52,927 nt of DNA from Paraburkholderia terricola (GCF_900142195.1 NZ_FRAB01000045.1:1-52927), one strand, 5' to 3'. Counted from the stretch's first letter, positions 43,147-51,699 are shown. Notes: generated by a model from the sequence alone, not told the origin. Made by a program: numbers and translations.

Positions 43147-43372
43147 TCAGGCTGCACCGGATTTCGCGCTAGCGACACCGGCCTGGTAAGCCGCTTCAAG
43201 CGCTGCCCTGATGGACCAGACTGCAGTATCGTAGAAATCGAGCCGGTTGGAGTGGCGGGTTTCGAGGGTTTCCACGCAAAGTATCCTTGTGGCGATTTCG
43301 GCAAGCCGCTGCCTTGCGGGGAAGGTCAGAAGCGTTTACGGCGATCTCCCGGTTGGGTTGTGACGACATCAT
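43147..43372 (-). pseudogene. DUF6900-like protein gene with +1 frameshift
   Basis: The first frame from ATG 43372 reads MMSSQPNREIAVNASDLPRK. At about 43306-43309 the frame must move one base, after which it reads LAEIATRILCVETLETRHSN, RLDFYDTAVWSIRAALEAAY, QAGVASAKSGAA and stop at 43147. The second part matches the DUF6900 pattern (LAEIA...ETLETRNSDRLDF...VWSIR.ALEAAY.AG) found in small proteins of plasmids and integrative elements. Without one inserted base the product would be about 74 residues. Same strand as, and downstream of, the 81-aa gene and parB. Function unknown. Confidence 0.7.
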
Positions 43373-43478
43373 TCACGCGTTGTTTCGGAGGAACTTCAAG
43401 GGTTTTTTGTCCGGACCGGCTGCACCGCGCGGGCAGGCTCCCGGTTCAGGCAGGCGGCGGCCTGTCTGCCTGCGCGGA

Positions 43479-43724
43479 TCAGGCCCCGGCGGCGTCGCCG
43501 TCGATGAACGCTGCGGCGCGGCGGAGCATGCGAGCCGCCGCGTCGTGCTGGTCGAAGGCAATCATCGGAGTGCTGTAGCCTTCATCGCGGGCGCGCAGCA
43601 ATGCCATGTCGTAATGGCGCCCGTGTTGGTACTGCGTGCTGGTTGCTTCGACGGAAGTGAGGAAAAGATCGGGCGAACCCGCGGCGTTGGTCGCGAGCAC
43701 GACCATGCGGATATGGTTGAACAT
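43479..43724 (-). CDS. Conserved plasmid/ICE-type hypothetical protein, 81 aa
   Basis: A well-formed small protein: MFNHIRMVVLATNAAGSPDL, a GRHYDMALLRARDEGY segment, PMIAFDQHDAAARML and an Ala-rich C-terminus. The balanced composition and the position between parB and the DUF6900-like gene on the same strand support a real gene of this accessory cluster. I recognise the general type from integrative-element gene sets but no biochemical role is known. Confidence 0.65.
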   Translation of the reverse strand: MFNHIRMVVLATNAAGSPDLFLTSVEATSTQYQHGRHYDMALLRARDEGYSTPMIAFDQHDAAARMLRRAAAFIDGDAAGA

Positions 43725-43819
43725 GACGGACTCTCCGGTTCAGGTGGGATGCGCAGGCGGCAGGGCGTGATGGGGTGCCGCTCCGCCTGCGCTGCCCCGT
43801 TGCCAGGGCGGGGGCGGGG

Positions 43820-46079
43820 TTACGCCACGAGCGGGCCGGATTGCCCGGTACTCACGGTGCCTATGCTGTCAGCGGTCGGGAAAGGCCTCGGTGACTGCTC
43901 GCTAGCGGAGGCGGGCGCGGCGCACGCATCGGGCGCGGTGTCATTGACGTGTTCCGTGCCGTGACCGGCATCTGTTTCCGTGTCGGCGTCCTCGCCTTCC
44001 GGCGTTTCTTCCGCATCGGCTCCGGTGTCCGCACCGTCGGTCCCGGCCTCATCCTCATCCTCAGCGTCGTCGCGGCTCTCCCATGAGGGTGCGGCAGGGA
44101 TTTCCCGGTCGGTGAAGATTTCGGGCACCCAGGCGACTTTCGCGAGCCGCAGTTCGGCGGCGGCTGCAGCGTCAGCCTTCTTCATCTTCTCGAGGTCGGC
44201 TGCGGCCTTCGGCGATACGGCGGCAGCGACGACTTCGGCAATGCGCGCCTTGCTGACATGGTCGAAATACGTGGCGCGGGTGGGCGTCCAGTACCCGGTC
44301 ATGTCGAGGTTCAGCGCACCTGCGAGCGCGTTGATTGCATGCGGCCTTTCTTCGCCCGCGATCCCGTCAAGCAGGGTGCCGGTGCAGAACGCGAGCAGAT
44401 CGAGCAGCGTCGTGCCGGGATCCTGCTGGACGAGCCAGGGCAGCAGGTCGGCCGGTTTCGCGGGCAGTTCCGCGATCCATCGCGCGCGTTGGGTTTCGAT
44501 GGCGCTCCATGCGGGGCTGGTGTCCAGGTCGTCTGCGGCGCGCAGCAGTCCGTCGTGATTGTTCGTACCGGTCAGGGCGAGGAAGTCACGCGCGGACGTG
44601 TGCCCGAAGTGCTCGGGCAGCGCCTTCGGGACCAGGTGATGCAGCAGTGCGGCGAGCGCCACGGCGGGCTGTGCGGCTTAGTTCCGCGCGCATGGCGGCG
44701 GTGCGGTGCGCGGTGAGGCGCTGGCAGAGCTTTGCGCTGTGGACCGGTTTGACCTTCGGGGTTGTTGCGCACACCGCATCGTGCGCTTCGGCTTCGGGCG
44801 TGCCGGTGACATGCGCATCTGCGGCTTCGAGCGCGTCGGCGTTCTCGCGGCGCACGAGGCCGCGCTCGATGACGAGTTCGCCCTGCGGCCCGACGATGAC
44901 GAACGCACCGGCTTCGGTCATCTGCTGTTCGTCCCATACCAGTGCGACGCTTTCGAGCCCGATGAGGGCGGCATTGACGCGCTCGATCTCGTCGTTCAGC
45001 CGGTCCGCTTCCGCGTAGGCGTTTTCGTCATCCTCCGACAGCGCCTCCAGCTTTTCGGCGAGTTCGTCCTGCTGCGCGGTGAGCGCGTCCATCTGCCGCT
45101 GTTCGTCGTCGGTGTACGGACGCTGGACCGGACGCAGCCTGCCATAGCGGTTCAGTTCGAGAAAGTCGCGCTCGACGCGTGTTTCAATCCAGCCCCATCC
45201 TTCTGCGCGCACTTCCTCTGCGGCGGCGTCGAGCTTCTGCGCGACGAGCTTCTGCAACAGTTCGGCATCGGCAATGTACCCGGCGTTTTCGTCGTCGCTG
45301 AACAGATCGCGGCGAACGTAGCCGCCCGCTGCTTCGTAGACGGCAACGCCGACGAAGCGCACGAGCCGGCTGCGGCTCGCGTCGATCTCGGCGCGCGTGA
45401 TGGCCTGCCGCAGATAGTTGGGCTGGCGTTGCCAGTCGTTCGCATCGAACCAGATGTGTTCCTGCGTTTCGTGATCGTCCGCGAGCGCGAGGGCCGCAAG
45501 CTGGTCGAGCGTGATCGCATCCTCGCGCAGCAGCGCGAGCAGCTTTGGTGACACGTTGGCGAGCTTCATGCGGCGCCTGACGGTGAGCGGCGACGCGGAG
45601 AACAGCGCAGCGATGTAATCGACGCTGCGCCCTTCCTCGGCCAGCATCCGGTACGCGCGCAGCACGTCGAACGGGTCGAGCCCTTCACGTTCGCTGTTCT
45701 CAATCAGCGAAATGGCGAGGGCTTCGCCTTCGCTGACGATGCGCACCGGTACCGGATAGTTCGCAGCGATGTGCTTCTGCTCGAACAGCAGGTCGAGCGC
45801 GGCCTCGCGGCGCTGGCCCGCGCAGACACCGTAGCGGCGCTGCTTGCCGCGTCCGCCCTTCATTTCGTGAACGACGAGATTCTGCAAAAGGCCCTTGGCG
45901 CGGATGTTGGCGGCGAGGCCCGGAATACCCGAAAGGGGTTTGGTGCGGGCGTTGAGTGGCGAGGGCCGCAGGCTCGAATACGGCACGGTGATGACGGGCT
46001 GCTCGTTGCCGAAACTGGTTTCGAGCGGCGATGCGGTTTCAGTGGCTTCTGCCACGGCGGCTTCAACTTGGGCTTGCAT
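43820..46079 (-). pseudogene. parB: Plasmid-type ParB partition protein, split by +1 frameshift
   Basis: Frame 1 (46079 to about 44680) has the ParB/Spo0J core: PSPLNARTKPLSGIPGLAAN, IRAKGLLQNLVVHE, a CAGQRREAALDLL box, ENSEREGLDPFDVLRAYRML and the helix-turn-helix AALFSASPLTVRRRMKLA. It reaches KLCQRLTAHRTAAMRAEL, then breaks. Frame 2 continues AVALAALLHHLVPKALPEHF and LLDLLAFCTGTLLDGIAGEE to an acidic tail ending at 43820. Removing one A at 44678-44682 restores a protein of about 750 residues, the usual length for large plasmid ParB proteins. ParB binds centromere-like sites for segregation. The inserted base may be a mutation or a sequencing error. Confidence 0.85.
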
Positions 46080-46202
46080 GACTGACTCCAGAAGGTTGGA
46101 AAGAAGGTTCCGGGTCGGATGCTGCTGGACGCATCAGGACTTGACCAGAAGAGGAGTCCTGATCGAATTGGGGGCGGCACGGAAACGCCGCCCCTGCGGT
46201 AC

Positions 46203-47028
46203 TTACGCCTTCATCTGGCGCATCGCTTCGGCGAGCATCCACAGCGCACGGTTCAGTTTCACGTTCTGGTCGATGCCGGTGATGGGGCGGGTGGACATGG
46301 AGCGTCCGCTGCGCGAACGCCCATGTAGCCCGCCTTTGGTGAGGTTTTCCTGGACTCTTTGAAACACTGTCCAGAGGTCGTCCCGGCGATCTTCGAAGCG
46401 GCGCGGGGCGAGCAGGCTGCTTTCGGTGATGGGAGCGGGCGTTTCTGCGTCGGTCGGCTCGTAGCGCAGCGCAAGCGCGGAGCGCGCGAACGCGTGCTGT
46501 TCGTCGTGCTCGAGCGTGAGGGCCTTCATGCCGTCTTTCTGTTCGCGGATCAGGTCGAAGCACGTCGAACGCGCCGTTGATGACGTTCTGCACGATGTTG
46601 CCCTTGTGGGGGACGCGGATGTCGCGCACGGTGTCCCCGGCCACCATGCCGTTCTGGCAGACAAACCGGTAGGCACCAGCCAGCATCTGGTAGCTGCTCG
46701 TACCGTCGTGCGAGTTGAGCAGGATGATTTCGTTGGCTTCTTCGCCGGTGATTTCGTCGGCGTGCCGCATGCGGATCATGTGCCTGGTGAATTCGCGGCG
46801 GTCGTCGTGGCGTACGCGCGTCTGGCAGACCATGAACGGCTGGAAGCCTTCGTTGCGCAGGCCGGGCAGCACGTTGATGGTGGGGATGTAGGTGTAGCGC
46901 TCGGAGCGGCTTTCGTGCTTGCCGTCCGCGAAGATGGACGGGGCGACGCGGCGGATCTGGTCGTCCGACAGGGGGGAGTCGGAGCGGAGCATCGGCGAGC
47001 CGTAACGGAAAGAGGAAGCGAGTTGCAT
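46203..47028 (-). pseudogene. DUF932 protein gene with +1 frameshift
   Basis: Frame 1 from ATG 47028: MQLASSFRYGSPMLRSDSPL, YTYIPTINVLPGLRNEGFQP, MIRMRHADEITGEEANEIIL, SSYQMLAGAYRFVCQNGMVA and VPHKGNIVQNVINGAFD, the DUF932 plasmid/phage-related family. At about 46560-46565 one surplus base shifts the frame, and the family sequence resumes as CFDLIREQKDGMKALTLEHD, SLLAPRRFEDRRDDLWTVFQ and ITGIDQNVKLNRALWMLAEA to 46203. Corrected length is about 274 residues. It is the first gene of the minus-strand ICE-like set, and a large palindrome lies just upstream. Role unknown. Confidence 0.85.
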
Positions 47029-47105
47029 GGCACTCTCCACAACAAAAAAAGTTGATCGGTGTTGCGCTGACCGGGCTCCAAGATTCCGCCCCGTTGTAAG
47101 GGTTG

Positions 47106-47343
47106 GGCTCGTCCTGGTGGAACCCGGGGTTGGCTTTACCGCCGCCAGTCTCCTGAGTTCGCGCCCGTGCGACTCAAGGAGCCGGTGGCGGGCAAACGTC
47201 AAGGAAAAAAGGCGAGGGAGGGGTGCGGGCAACACGGTCCCTCGCCCCTTGATGTTTGCCCGCCATCGGCTACGGTCGCGGGTGTCGGGCGGGAACCCAG
47301 GAGACTGGTGGATGCGAAGCGTCGGGTTTCACCGGGATGAGCC
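47106..47343 (+). other. 238-bp imperfect palindrome; candidate structured RNA or origin-type element
   Basis: Nested complementary arms: 47106-47126 with 47323-47343 (21 pairs, 3 of them G.U); 47145-47160 with 47293-47308 (15 of 16); 47182-47204 with 47247-47269 (23 pairs, 2 of them G.U); and GGCGAGGGA 47211-47219 with TCCCTCGCC 47238-47246, stacked directly on the previous helix with a six-A bulge and an 18-nt loop. In the two longest helices every non-Watson-Crick pair is a G.U if the plus strand is RNA; on the minus strand they would be A.C mismatches. It lies between the DUF932 gene and a plus-strand gene, outside coding sequence. Confidence 0.7.
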
Positions 47344-47762
47344 GCCGCGCGGCGAGCGCGAATGTGGAGGCCGCCTGCGGCCTTCACCTGACTGGGGGTT
47401 AAAGGTCTTGGGTGTCGGGGGTTGAGGTTTTGCGCCAGGGATTGAAGCCCGGGAGGGCCGGGACGCCGCCGGCGGCCCGGTGCGAAGCACGAAAGCCCGC
47501 CCGCAGCGCGGCGCGGGGGCGCCCAGTGAGGGTTTCAGGACTGCGATAACACAGCCTGCTGCACCAAACCACTGACACTGGTCGTTGAGGACAACGCCAT
47601 GACAGGCGGTGGCGACATTCGGCTGGACACGCCCCTTTGCGACGAGATCTTCAAGGTATGTACGAACAGATAGCCTATGCCCGCGCCTGTACCTGCCGAC
47701 AGAGCCGGCATCGCCCGCGTCGTTGCTAGAATGCCGGACTGGAAAACAGACCCTTACGACCG
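47344..47762. other. Gene-free GC-rich sequence with further hairpins
   Basis: 419 bp without a credible gene. Holds GGCCG-CCTG-CGGCC at about 47369-47382 and a GC-rich self-complementary stretch (GCCGCCGGCGGC) near 47465. A TAGAAT -10-like hexamer at about 47727 could serve the gene at 47763, although its -35 partner is unclear. Confidence 0.4.
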
Positions 47763-48047
47763 ATGCCTTTGCCAGCCGATGTTGAACTGCTCGCGGGTTT
47801 GAGTATGCATTCCCAGGGTGCTACACCGAAACCGCATGGCCCGGCGCCCAGCCGTTCACGGACCAGCGCGTTCGCCGGATCGCGTATCAGGTTCCGGGAC
47901 CACGAACTCATGGTGGTCGAGATTGGACCGTTCGCGCATGCGCAGGGCGTCACCGTGACATTTCGCGCGCGATCGGTGGGCGCGCAGGCCGTACGGGTGG
48001 GCGCAATCATCAAGACGCGCTGGGAGGTTTGCGAAGTAGTGGCCTGA
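47763..48047 (+). CDS. Hypothetical protein, 94 aa
   Basis: A soluble protein with a poorly ordered first third and a well-formed C-terminal part: RIRFRDHELMVVEIGPFAHA, VTVTFRARSVGAQAVRVGAI and KTRWEVCEVVA, an alternating hydrophobic pattern suggesting a small beta domain. No family recognised. A possible -10 (TAGAAT) lies about 35 bp upstream; there is no strong ribosome-binding site. A 7-bp inverted repeat follows the stop. Confidence 0.5.
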   Translation: MPLPADVELLAGLSMHSQGATPKPHGPAPSRSRTSAFAGSRIRFRDHELMVVEIGPFAHAQGVTVTFRARSVGAQAVRVGAIIKTRWEVCEVVA

Positions 48048-48050
48048 ACA

Positions 48051-48085
48051 GTGAGCAGGCGGGAGATCCCATGCCGATTGCTCAC
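48051..48085 (+). terminator. Inverted repeat after the 94-aa gene
   Basis: GTGAGCA (48051-48057) and TGCTCAC (48079-48085) are perfect complements around a 21-nt loop that itself contains GGGA/TCCC. It begins three bases after the stop codon. No T-run follows, so it is a weak terminator candidate at best. Confidence 0.35.
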
Positions 48086-48454
48086 GCGTGGCTAAAGCGT
48101 GCACACGAATGCGACCTAAAGCGACCGACCGGGTTCGCATGCTGACGCAGATTCTTGCGGCGTTCGGGCGGATCGTGATGACGTCTTTGGCGTTCGAGGT
48201 TCAGCAGATCGGGAGGCAGGCGCATCGCCCGCACGGGGGAACTCTGGGGAGGGCTGTGCGAAGCACAGCCCGCGTGCGACATGGATTCTCCTGACCAACG
48301 CGCTCGCAGGCAGCCGGACGGGATCGGCGGTGTCGACCATGCTCATGCCGGAAGTGTCAGTGTTCTCCCCCGGCGTTGCCCGGGAGGTTCACGTCGGGCA
48401 CGACGCCCTGTGAATTCCGCTGCTCCATGACGAAGCAGCATCGGGAGCTTCCCG
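48086..48454. other. Gene-free stretch
   Basis: 369 bp between the 94-aa gene and the 3' end of the SET-domain gene. Open frames here are Arg- and Ala-rich and start-less on both strands. I see no repeat, promoter or family-like sequence to report. Confidence 0.4.
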
Positions 48455-49087
48455 CTATGCGTCGATCAGCGTGTCCGTGATGGTCGTTCGAATGTGGATT
48501 GCGGCCCGTGTTGCCACATCCGCATGCACACTGTCCTCGACCAGCTCACGGGCAGGCGCTGAAATATGCTCTTTCCATGACCGCTTTCCCCGTCTGGCCA
48601 GCATGGTTCCCCGGCAGTCCGGCGCGCCGCAGTGGCAGGCGTACCGCTTCCGAAGCAGACGGGTGTGCCGTCCTTCGACGAAGAGCGCGTAATCGATGCA
48701 CAGTTCTTCGCCGGCGGGCACCGGGTTCACGGTGCGAATGAAGATCCGGCCGTCGCGGTCCGCGGCTTCACAGTTGGGACGGCATGCATGGTTGATCCAT
48801 CTGGCACTGTTACCGCCGATCGCCCCGTCGATGACGGTACCGTTGCCGACGTCGAAGTAGAAGGTGTGATCCGGCTGTGCCGGATCGCGCGGGTGACGGA
48901 GCAGAGCCTCGTCCCATGAGATCCGTTCGCCCAGGTACTCACAGATGAGTTCGCCGGCCACAAGCGCGCACGTCGCGAACACCCCTCTGCCGTGAACGGG
49001 CGACCGCCGCACAGTAATCCGGCTGCGGGGACGCAGGACATTGGCATGTTTCACCGGGAAGGTATCAAGGGCGTTCATCAGGGGCAT
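48455..49087 (-). CDS. SET-domain protein lysine methyltransferase-like
   Basis: 210 aa. All SET signatures are present: VHGRGVFATCALVAGELICE, YFDVGNGTVIDGAIGGN, NHACRPNCEA (the NHxCxPN motif), GEELCIDYAL and the post-SET zinc site CHCGAPDCRG. SET enzymes transfer methyl groups from S-adenosylmethionine to lysines of proteins; in bacteria, targets are mostly unknown. The C-terminal 45 residues are helical and unique. A second in-frame Met three codons in is also possible as start. Its position inside plasmid-like DNA suggests it travels with the mobile module. Confidence 0.85.
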   Translation of the reverse strand: MPLMNALDTFPVKHANVLRPRSRITVRRSPVHGRGVFATCALVAGELICEYLGERISWDEALLRHPRDPAQPDHTFYFDVGNGTVIDGAIGGNSARWINHACRPNCEAADRDGRIFIRTVNPVPAGEELCIDYALFVEGRHTRLLRKRYACHCGAPDCRGTMLARRGKRSWKEHISAPARELVEDSVHADVATRAAIHIRTTITDTLIDA

Positions 49088-49266
49088 CGTCGATACGGTT
49101 GCGGGGGCCGACGTAATCGACCCGCGGAAGAAACATGGATTGCACGACCGAAATTTCCGTTGCAGCCGGTGCAGCGTGTTACCTACGTCAACGCAGACGA
49201 TGGCAGGGAAACAGCCGCGCGGCGTTAACCGGGCGGCGGAGCAGTTGGCCGTGTGGCCGGGAAGCG

Positions 49267-49611
49267 CTACAGTATTCTCAGGTCACGGATCCTGCCGATC
49301 TGGGGTGATCGTTTCAGGATCAGGTCTGCGATGAATTCGGCGAGCAGGGCGCGTGGAATGTTCGCGGGGACGTCGTCGACCCGATGCGAGGTGATACGCG
49401 CGATAAAGTCATTGGGGGCGCTTGCCAGACTGTGCTCAAAACTGACTCGGTACTCCATGATCAGCCGCGCTCCGACGGATATTCTCTGTGCTACTGATTC
49501 TATCAGCAGTTGGCGTGACGATTGGTGATCGAGCAGCCGGCTTCCGGCGAATGCAGAGAGAGAGGGGAGCTCCAATGGCCGGCGAAATTCCGAGGTTACG
49601 CGCCAACACAA
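49267..49611 (-). CDS. Hypothetical protein, 114 aa
   Basis: Balanced composition with a convincing helix/strand pattern: LLIESVAQRISVGARLIMEY, RVSFEHSLASAPNDFIARIT, DVPANIPRALLAEFIADLIL, ending RIRDLRIL. No signal, membrane segment or known family. It lies between the SET gene and the toxin-antitoxin pair with no co-directional partner nearby. The start is uncertain because the first 25 residues look less ordered. Confidence 0.45.
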   Translation of the reverse strand: MCWRVTSEFRRPLELPSLSAFAGSRLLDHQSSRQLLIESVAQRISVGARLIMEYRVSFEHSLASAPNDFIARITSHRVDDVPANIPRALLAEFIADLILKRSPQIGRIRDLRIL

Positions 49612-49705
49612 TACCGATCTAATGTCGTTTTGTATCCGTATCTAATGTCAGTCGACACGCTGGATGGCAAAAGCTGCGCGCGACGCAATGGGTAAGGCCA
49701 GACTA

Positions 49706-49790
49706 CCGTATCTATTCCGCCGATACGGGGGCCGTCCGCGGACGGTCGTATGGTTGCCTTCGTATTCGTTTTTGAGTATATTGAATACGA
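49706..49790 (+). promoter_or_regulatory. Operator/promoter region of the ParDE-type operon
   Basis: TCGTATTC (49760-49767) and GAATACGA (49783-49790) are perfect inverted 8-mers, 15 bp apart, just before the antitoxin gene. This is the typical place for a ribbon-helix-helix antitoxin to repress its own operon. Further upstream lie CCGTATC/GATACGG (49706-49712/49722-49728) and the perfect palindrome CCGTCCGCGGACGG (49732-49745). The CGTAT half-site shared by several of them suggests cooperative binding. Confidence 0.6.
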
Positions 49791-49810
49791 TAATGTACTA
49801 GGAGTGCACT

Positions 49811-50071
49811 GTGTCTCGGACGACCCCTACCACGATGACGGTTCGCCTTAGCGGCCCGCTCAGCGACTTTGTTTCCGCGAACGTCGGTGAACATGGCGAC
49901 TACGAGAATGTCAGCGAGTACGTTCGGGATCTAATTCGTCGCGATAAGGAACAGAGGGAGGCGAAGGAATTCGAGCGGCTCAAGGCTGAACTGGCCCATG
50001 CCTACGCCGCTCCTGAATCGTCGTATAAGCCATTGACGGCGGCCGATGTGATCGCGCGCAATCGGACCTGA
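49811..50071 (+). CDS. parD: ParD-family antitoxin
   Basis: 86 aa from GTG 49811, with AGGAG 7 nt upstream. The N-terminus is a ribbon-helix-helix DNA-binding domain (TTMTVRLSGPLSDFVSANVG, NVSEYVRDLIRRDKE), followed by a charged helix and a flexible tail (AELAHAYAAPESSYKPLTAA) that would wrap the toxin. It neutralises the ParE partner and represses the operon. Stop and next start are 5 bp apart, the standard antitoxin-toxin arrangement. Confidence 0.88.
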   Translation: MSRTTPTTMTVRLSGPLSDFVSANVGEHGDYENVSEYVRDLIRRDKEQREAKEFERLKAELAHAYAAPESSYKPLTAADVIARNRT

Positions 50072-50076
50072 CAGGA

Positions 50077-50397
50077 ATGCCAAGGGTACAGGTCCGCATA
50101 CAGGAAGCGGCGTCTTTCAGAATCGACGAAATCTATCGGTATACGCGGGATCGGTGGGGCGGGCAGCAGGCCGATCGCTACATTGCTGGTTTGTTCGATG
50201 CCTTTGACGGCATAGCTGATCACCGAACGCCTTCACGTCCCGTTCCGGCGGAATTCGGCATTCAGGGCTATTTTTTCCGTTACGAACACCATTTCGTCTA
50301 TTGGCGCCTTCTCTCCGACGGTAACGTAGGCATCGTCACCATCCTGCACGAGCGGATGCATCAAATCGATCGTTTTCGGGATGATTTTGGTCTGTGA
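50077..50397 (+). CDS. parE: ParE/RelE-superfamily toxin
   Basis: 106 aa. ParE-type fold: VQVRIQEAASFRIDEIYRYT then RDRWGGQQADRYIAGLFDAF, a PVPAEFGIQGYFFRYEHHFV strand, VYWRLLSDGNVGIVTILHER and MHQIDRFRDDFGL. The YFFRYEHHFVYW and ILHERMHQ strands match the C-terminal sheet conserved in ParE toxins, which inhibit DNA gyrase. Follows the antitoxin directly. Both genes are intact, so the pair could act as an addiction module stabilising the island. Confidence 0.88.
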   Translation: MPRVQVRIQEAASFRIDEIYRYTRDRWGGQQADRYIAGLFDAFDGIADHRTPSRPVPAEFGIQGYFFRYEHHFVYWRLLSDGNVGIVTILHERMHQIDRFRDDFGL

Positions 50398-50701
50398 CTT
50401 GATCGCCGGGGGCGGGGACGGAAAACCGTGTTTCGGCCCGGTGAAATCACGAATGGGACCGCTCCAAAAATCGGAAAAACGGGTCTTTTGAGTATGGGTA
50501 GAAGTATGGGTAGTGGAAGGGCGTTTTATAAAAGCCTTGCCTGTAAAGGCTTTCCGGGCGATTCGGCATCCCTCCGTCTCCGCTCGACTTTTCGCGACCG
50601 GGTGGCCGAGTGTACGAATTATCCCACGGAGATGGCCGAAATGTCCTTGGCGCACGCGGTGGACGACAGGTTTTAGCCGGCTATCGCTGCAGTGGACTAG
50701 C
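50398..50701. other. Gene-free boundary stretch with tRNA-Ser-like 3' end and a hairpin
   Basis: About 300 bp without a gene. AAAGCCTT (50531-50538) pairs with AAGGCTTT (50546-50553). Next to it, 50556-50583 reads CGGGCGATTCGGCATCCCTC then CGTCTCCGC, resembling the T-arm and acceptor 3' half of a serine tRNA (GTTCGAATCCCTCCGTCTCCGCC). No 5' half of a tRNA precedes it, so it may be an attachment-site fragment left by a tyrosine-integrase element. The nearby P4-type integrase remnant supports this. Confidence 0.4.
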
Positions 50702-50794
50702 CTAAGAGGCTGTTGCGAAATTAGTTAAACAGAGTCTTTAGGCGTTTCCAGCAAATTAAGGCGCAAGCCAAAGAGAGGAACGCTATGCGTCTAA
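50702..50794. other. Solitary IS-end remnant
   Basis: GAGGCTGTTGCGAAATTAG at about 50706 is nearly the same as the terminus of the IS5-family element at the left window edge. No transposase of that element follows; the sequence instead runs into the complete IS at 50795. Probably the scar of an older insertion that was interrupted by the later one. Confidence 0.45.
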
Positions 50795-50881
50795 GAGAGT
50801 GTTTCAAAAAGAGCTTTAACCCCCTGTTAACTCAAACGCAAAGCTGTTAACCTCGACCGTTGTGACAAGCGGAACGAGGAG

Positions 50882-51699
50882 ATGGCCAAGCCAATCATCG
50901 ACGACGAATTGTGGCCGTTGATCGAACCACTCTTGCCGCCAGCAAGGCCGAGGCGCTTCCGGTATCCGGGGCGCAAGCCTGTAGCCGATCGGGCTGCGCT
51001 GACCGGAATACTGTTCGTGCTCAGGAGCGGCATTCGCTGGAGCGAACTACCCTCCGAGATGGGCTGCGGATCGGGCATCAGTTGCTGGCGTCGCCTGCGC
51101 GACTGGCAACAGGCTGGCGTTTGGGACCGACTGCACGAGATCCTGCTCGCGAAGTTGCGCGCTGCCGATCGGATCGACTTCTCTCGCGTCGTCATCGATT
51201 CCACTTCTGTTCGAGCGGTTGGGACGGGCGAAAAACTGGACCGAACCCCACCGATCGTGCGCGACCCGGTTCCAAACATCACGTCGCCACCGACGCCAAC
51301 GGCACGCCGCTCGCGATCATCCTGACGGGCGCGAACCGCAACGACATCACGCAACTGCTTCCACTGGTCGACGCCATCCCACCGGTTCGCGGTATGCGTG
51401 GTCGGCCACTGCGCAAGCCAGGCCGAATCTATGCGGATCGGGCTTACGATCACGACAGGTATCGCCGGCCGTTGCACGCTGCCGGGATTCCTACATCGAT
51501 TGCCCGGCGCGGCGAACCTCACGGCAGCGGACTTGGCAAAGTACGTTGGGTCGTCGAGCGCACCAATGCGTGGCTGCACGGATTCCGCCGTCTTCGCACG
51601 CGATTTGAGCGTCGTGCCGACATCCATGAAGGGCTCCTCAAACTCGCCTGTTGCCTGATCTGCTGGCGAACGCTTCAGCGCTCGGACGACTCTTTTTGA
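50882..51699 (+). CDS. IS5-family transposase made by -1 frameshifting (orfA-orfB)
   Basis: orfA starts MAKPIIDDELWPLIEPLLPP and contains LTGILFVLRSGIRWSELPSE and CWRRLRDWQQAG, then the first catalytic Asp in RVVIDSTSVRAVG. At GGCGAAAAACTGG (A-run 51231-51235) reading must slip back one base to continue KTGPNPTDRARPGSKHHVAT, ILTGANRNDITQLLPLVD, IYADRAYDHDRYR (second Asp) and KVRWVVERTNAWLHGFRRLR (catalytic Glu), ending at 51699. Two-frame DDE transposases with an A-rich slip site are normal in this IS group. The fused product is about 270 residues. Confidence 0.85.
51228..51237 (+). promoter_or_regulatory. Programmed -1 frameshift site in the transposase
   Basis: GCGAAAAACT: in the zero frame codons are GAA AAA CTG; slipping one base back on the five-A run gives AAA ACT GGA and opens orfB. 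The position, between the first catalytic Asp and the KTGPNPTDR block, is where IS427-type elements shift. Without the shift, orfA ends at 51325. Confidence 0.65.

Noticed and set aside
43057..43578. Plus-strand open frame of 173 codons across the DUF6900 region
   Set aside because: Low-order, Cys/Arg-rich translation; the minus strand carries a recognisable though frameshifted protein over the same bases.
47106..47343. Palindrome as simple intrinsic terminator
   Set aside because: Far too long, with several nested helices and no T-run; a terminator does not explain arms extending over 238 bp.
50556..50583. Complete tRNA-Ser gene
   Set aside because: Only a 3'-end-like segment is present; no acceptor 5' strand, D-arm or anticodon arm precedes it.
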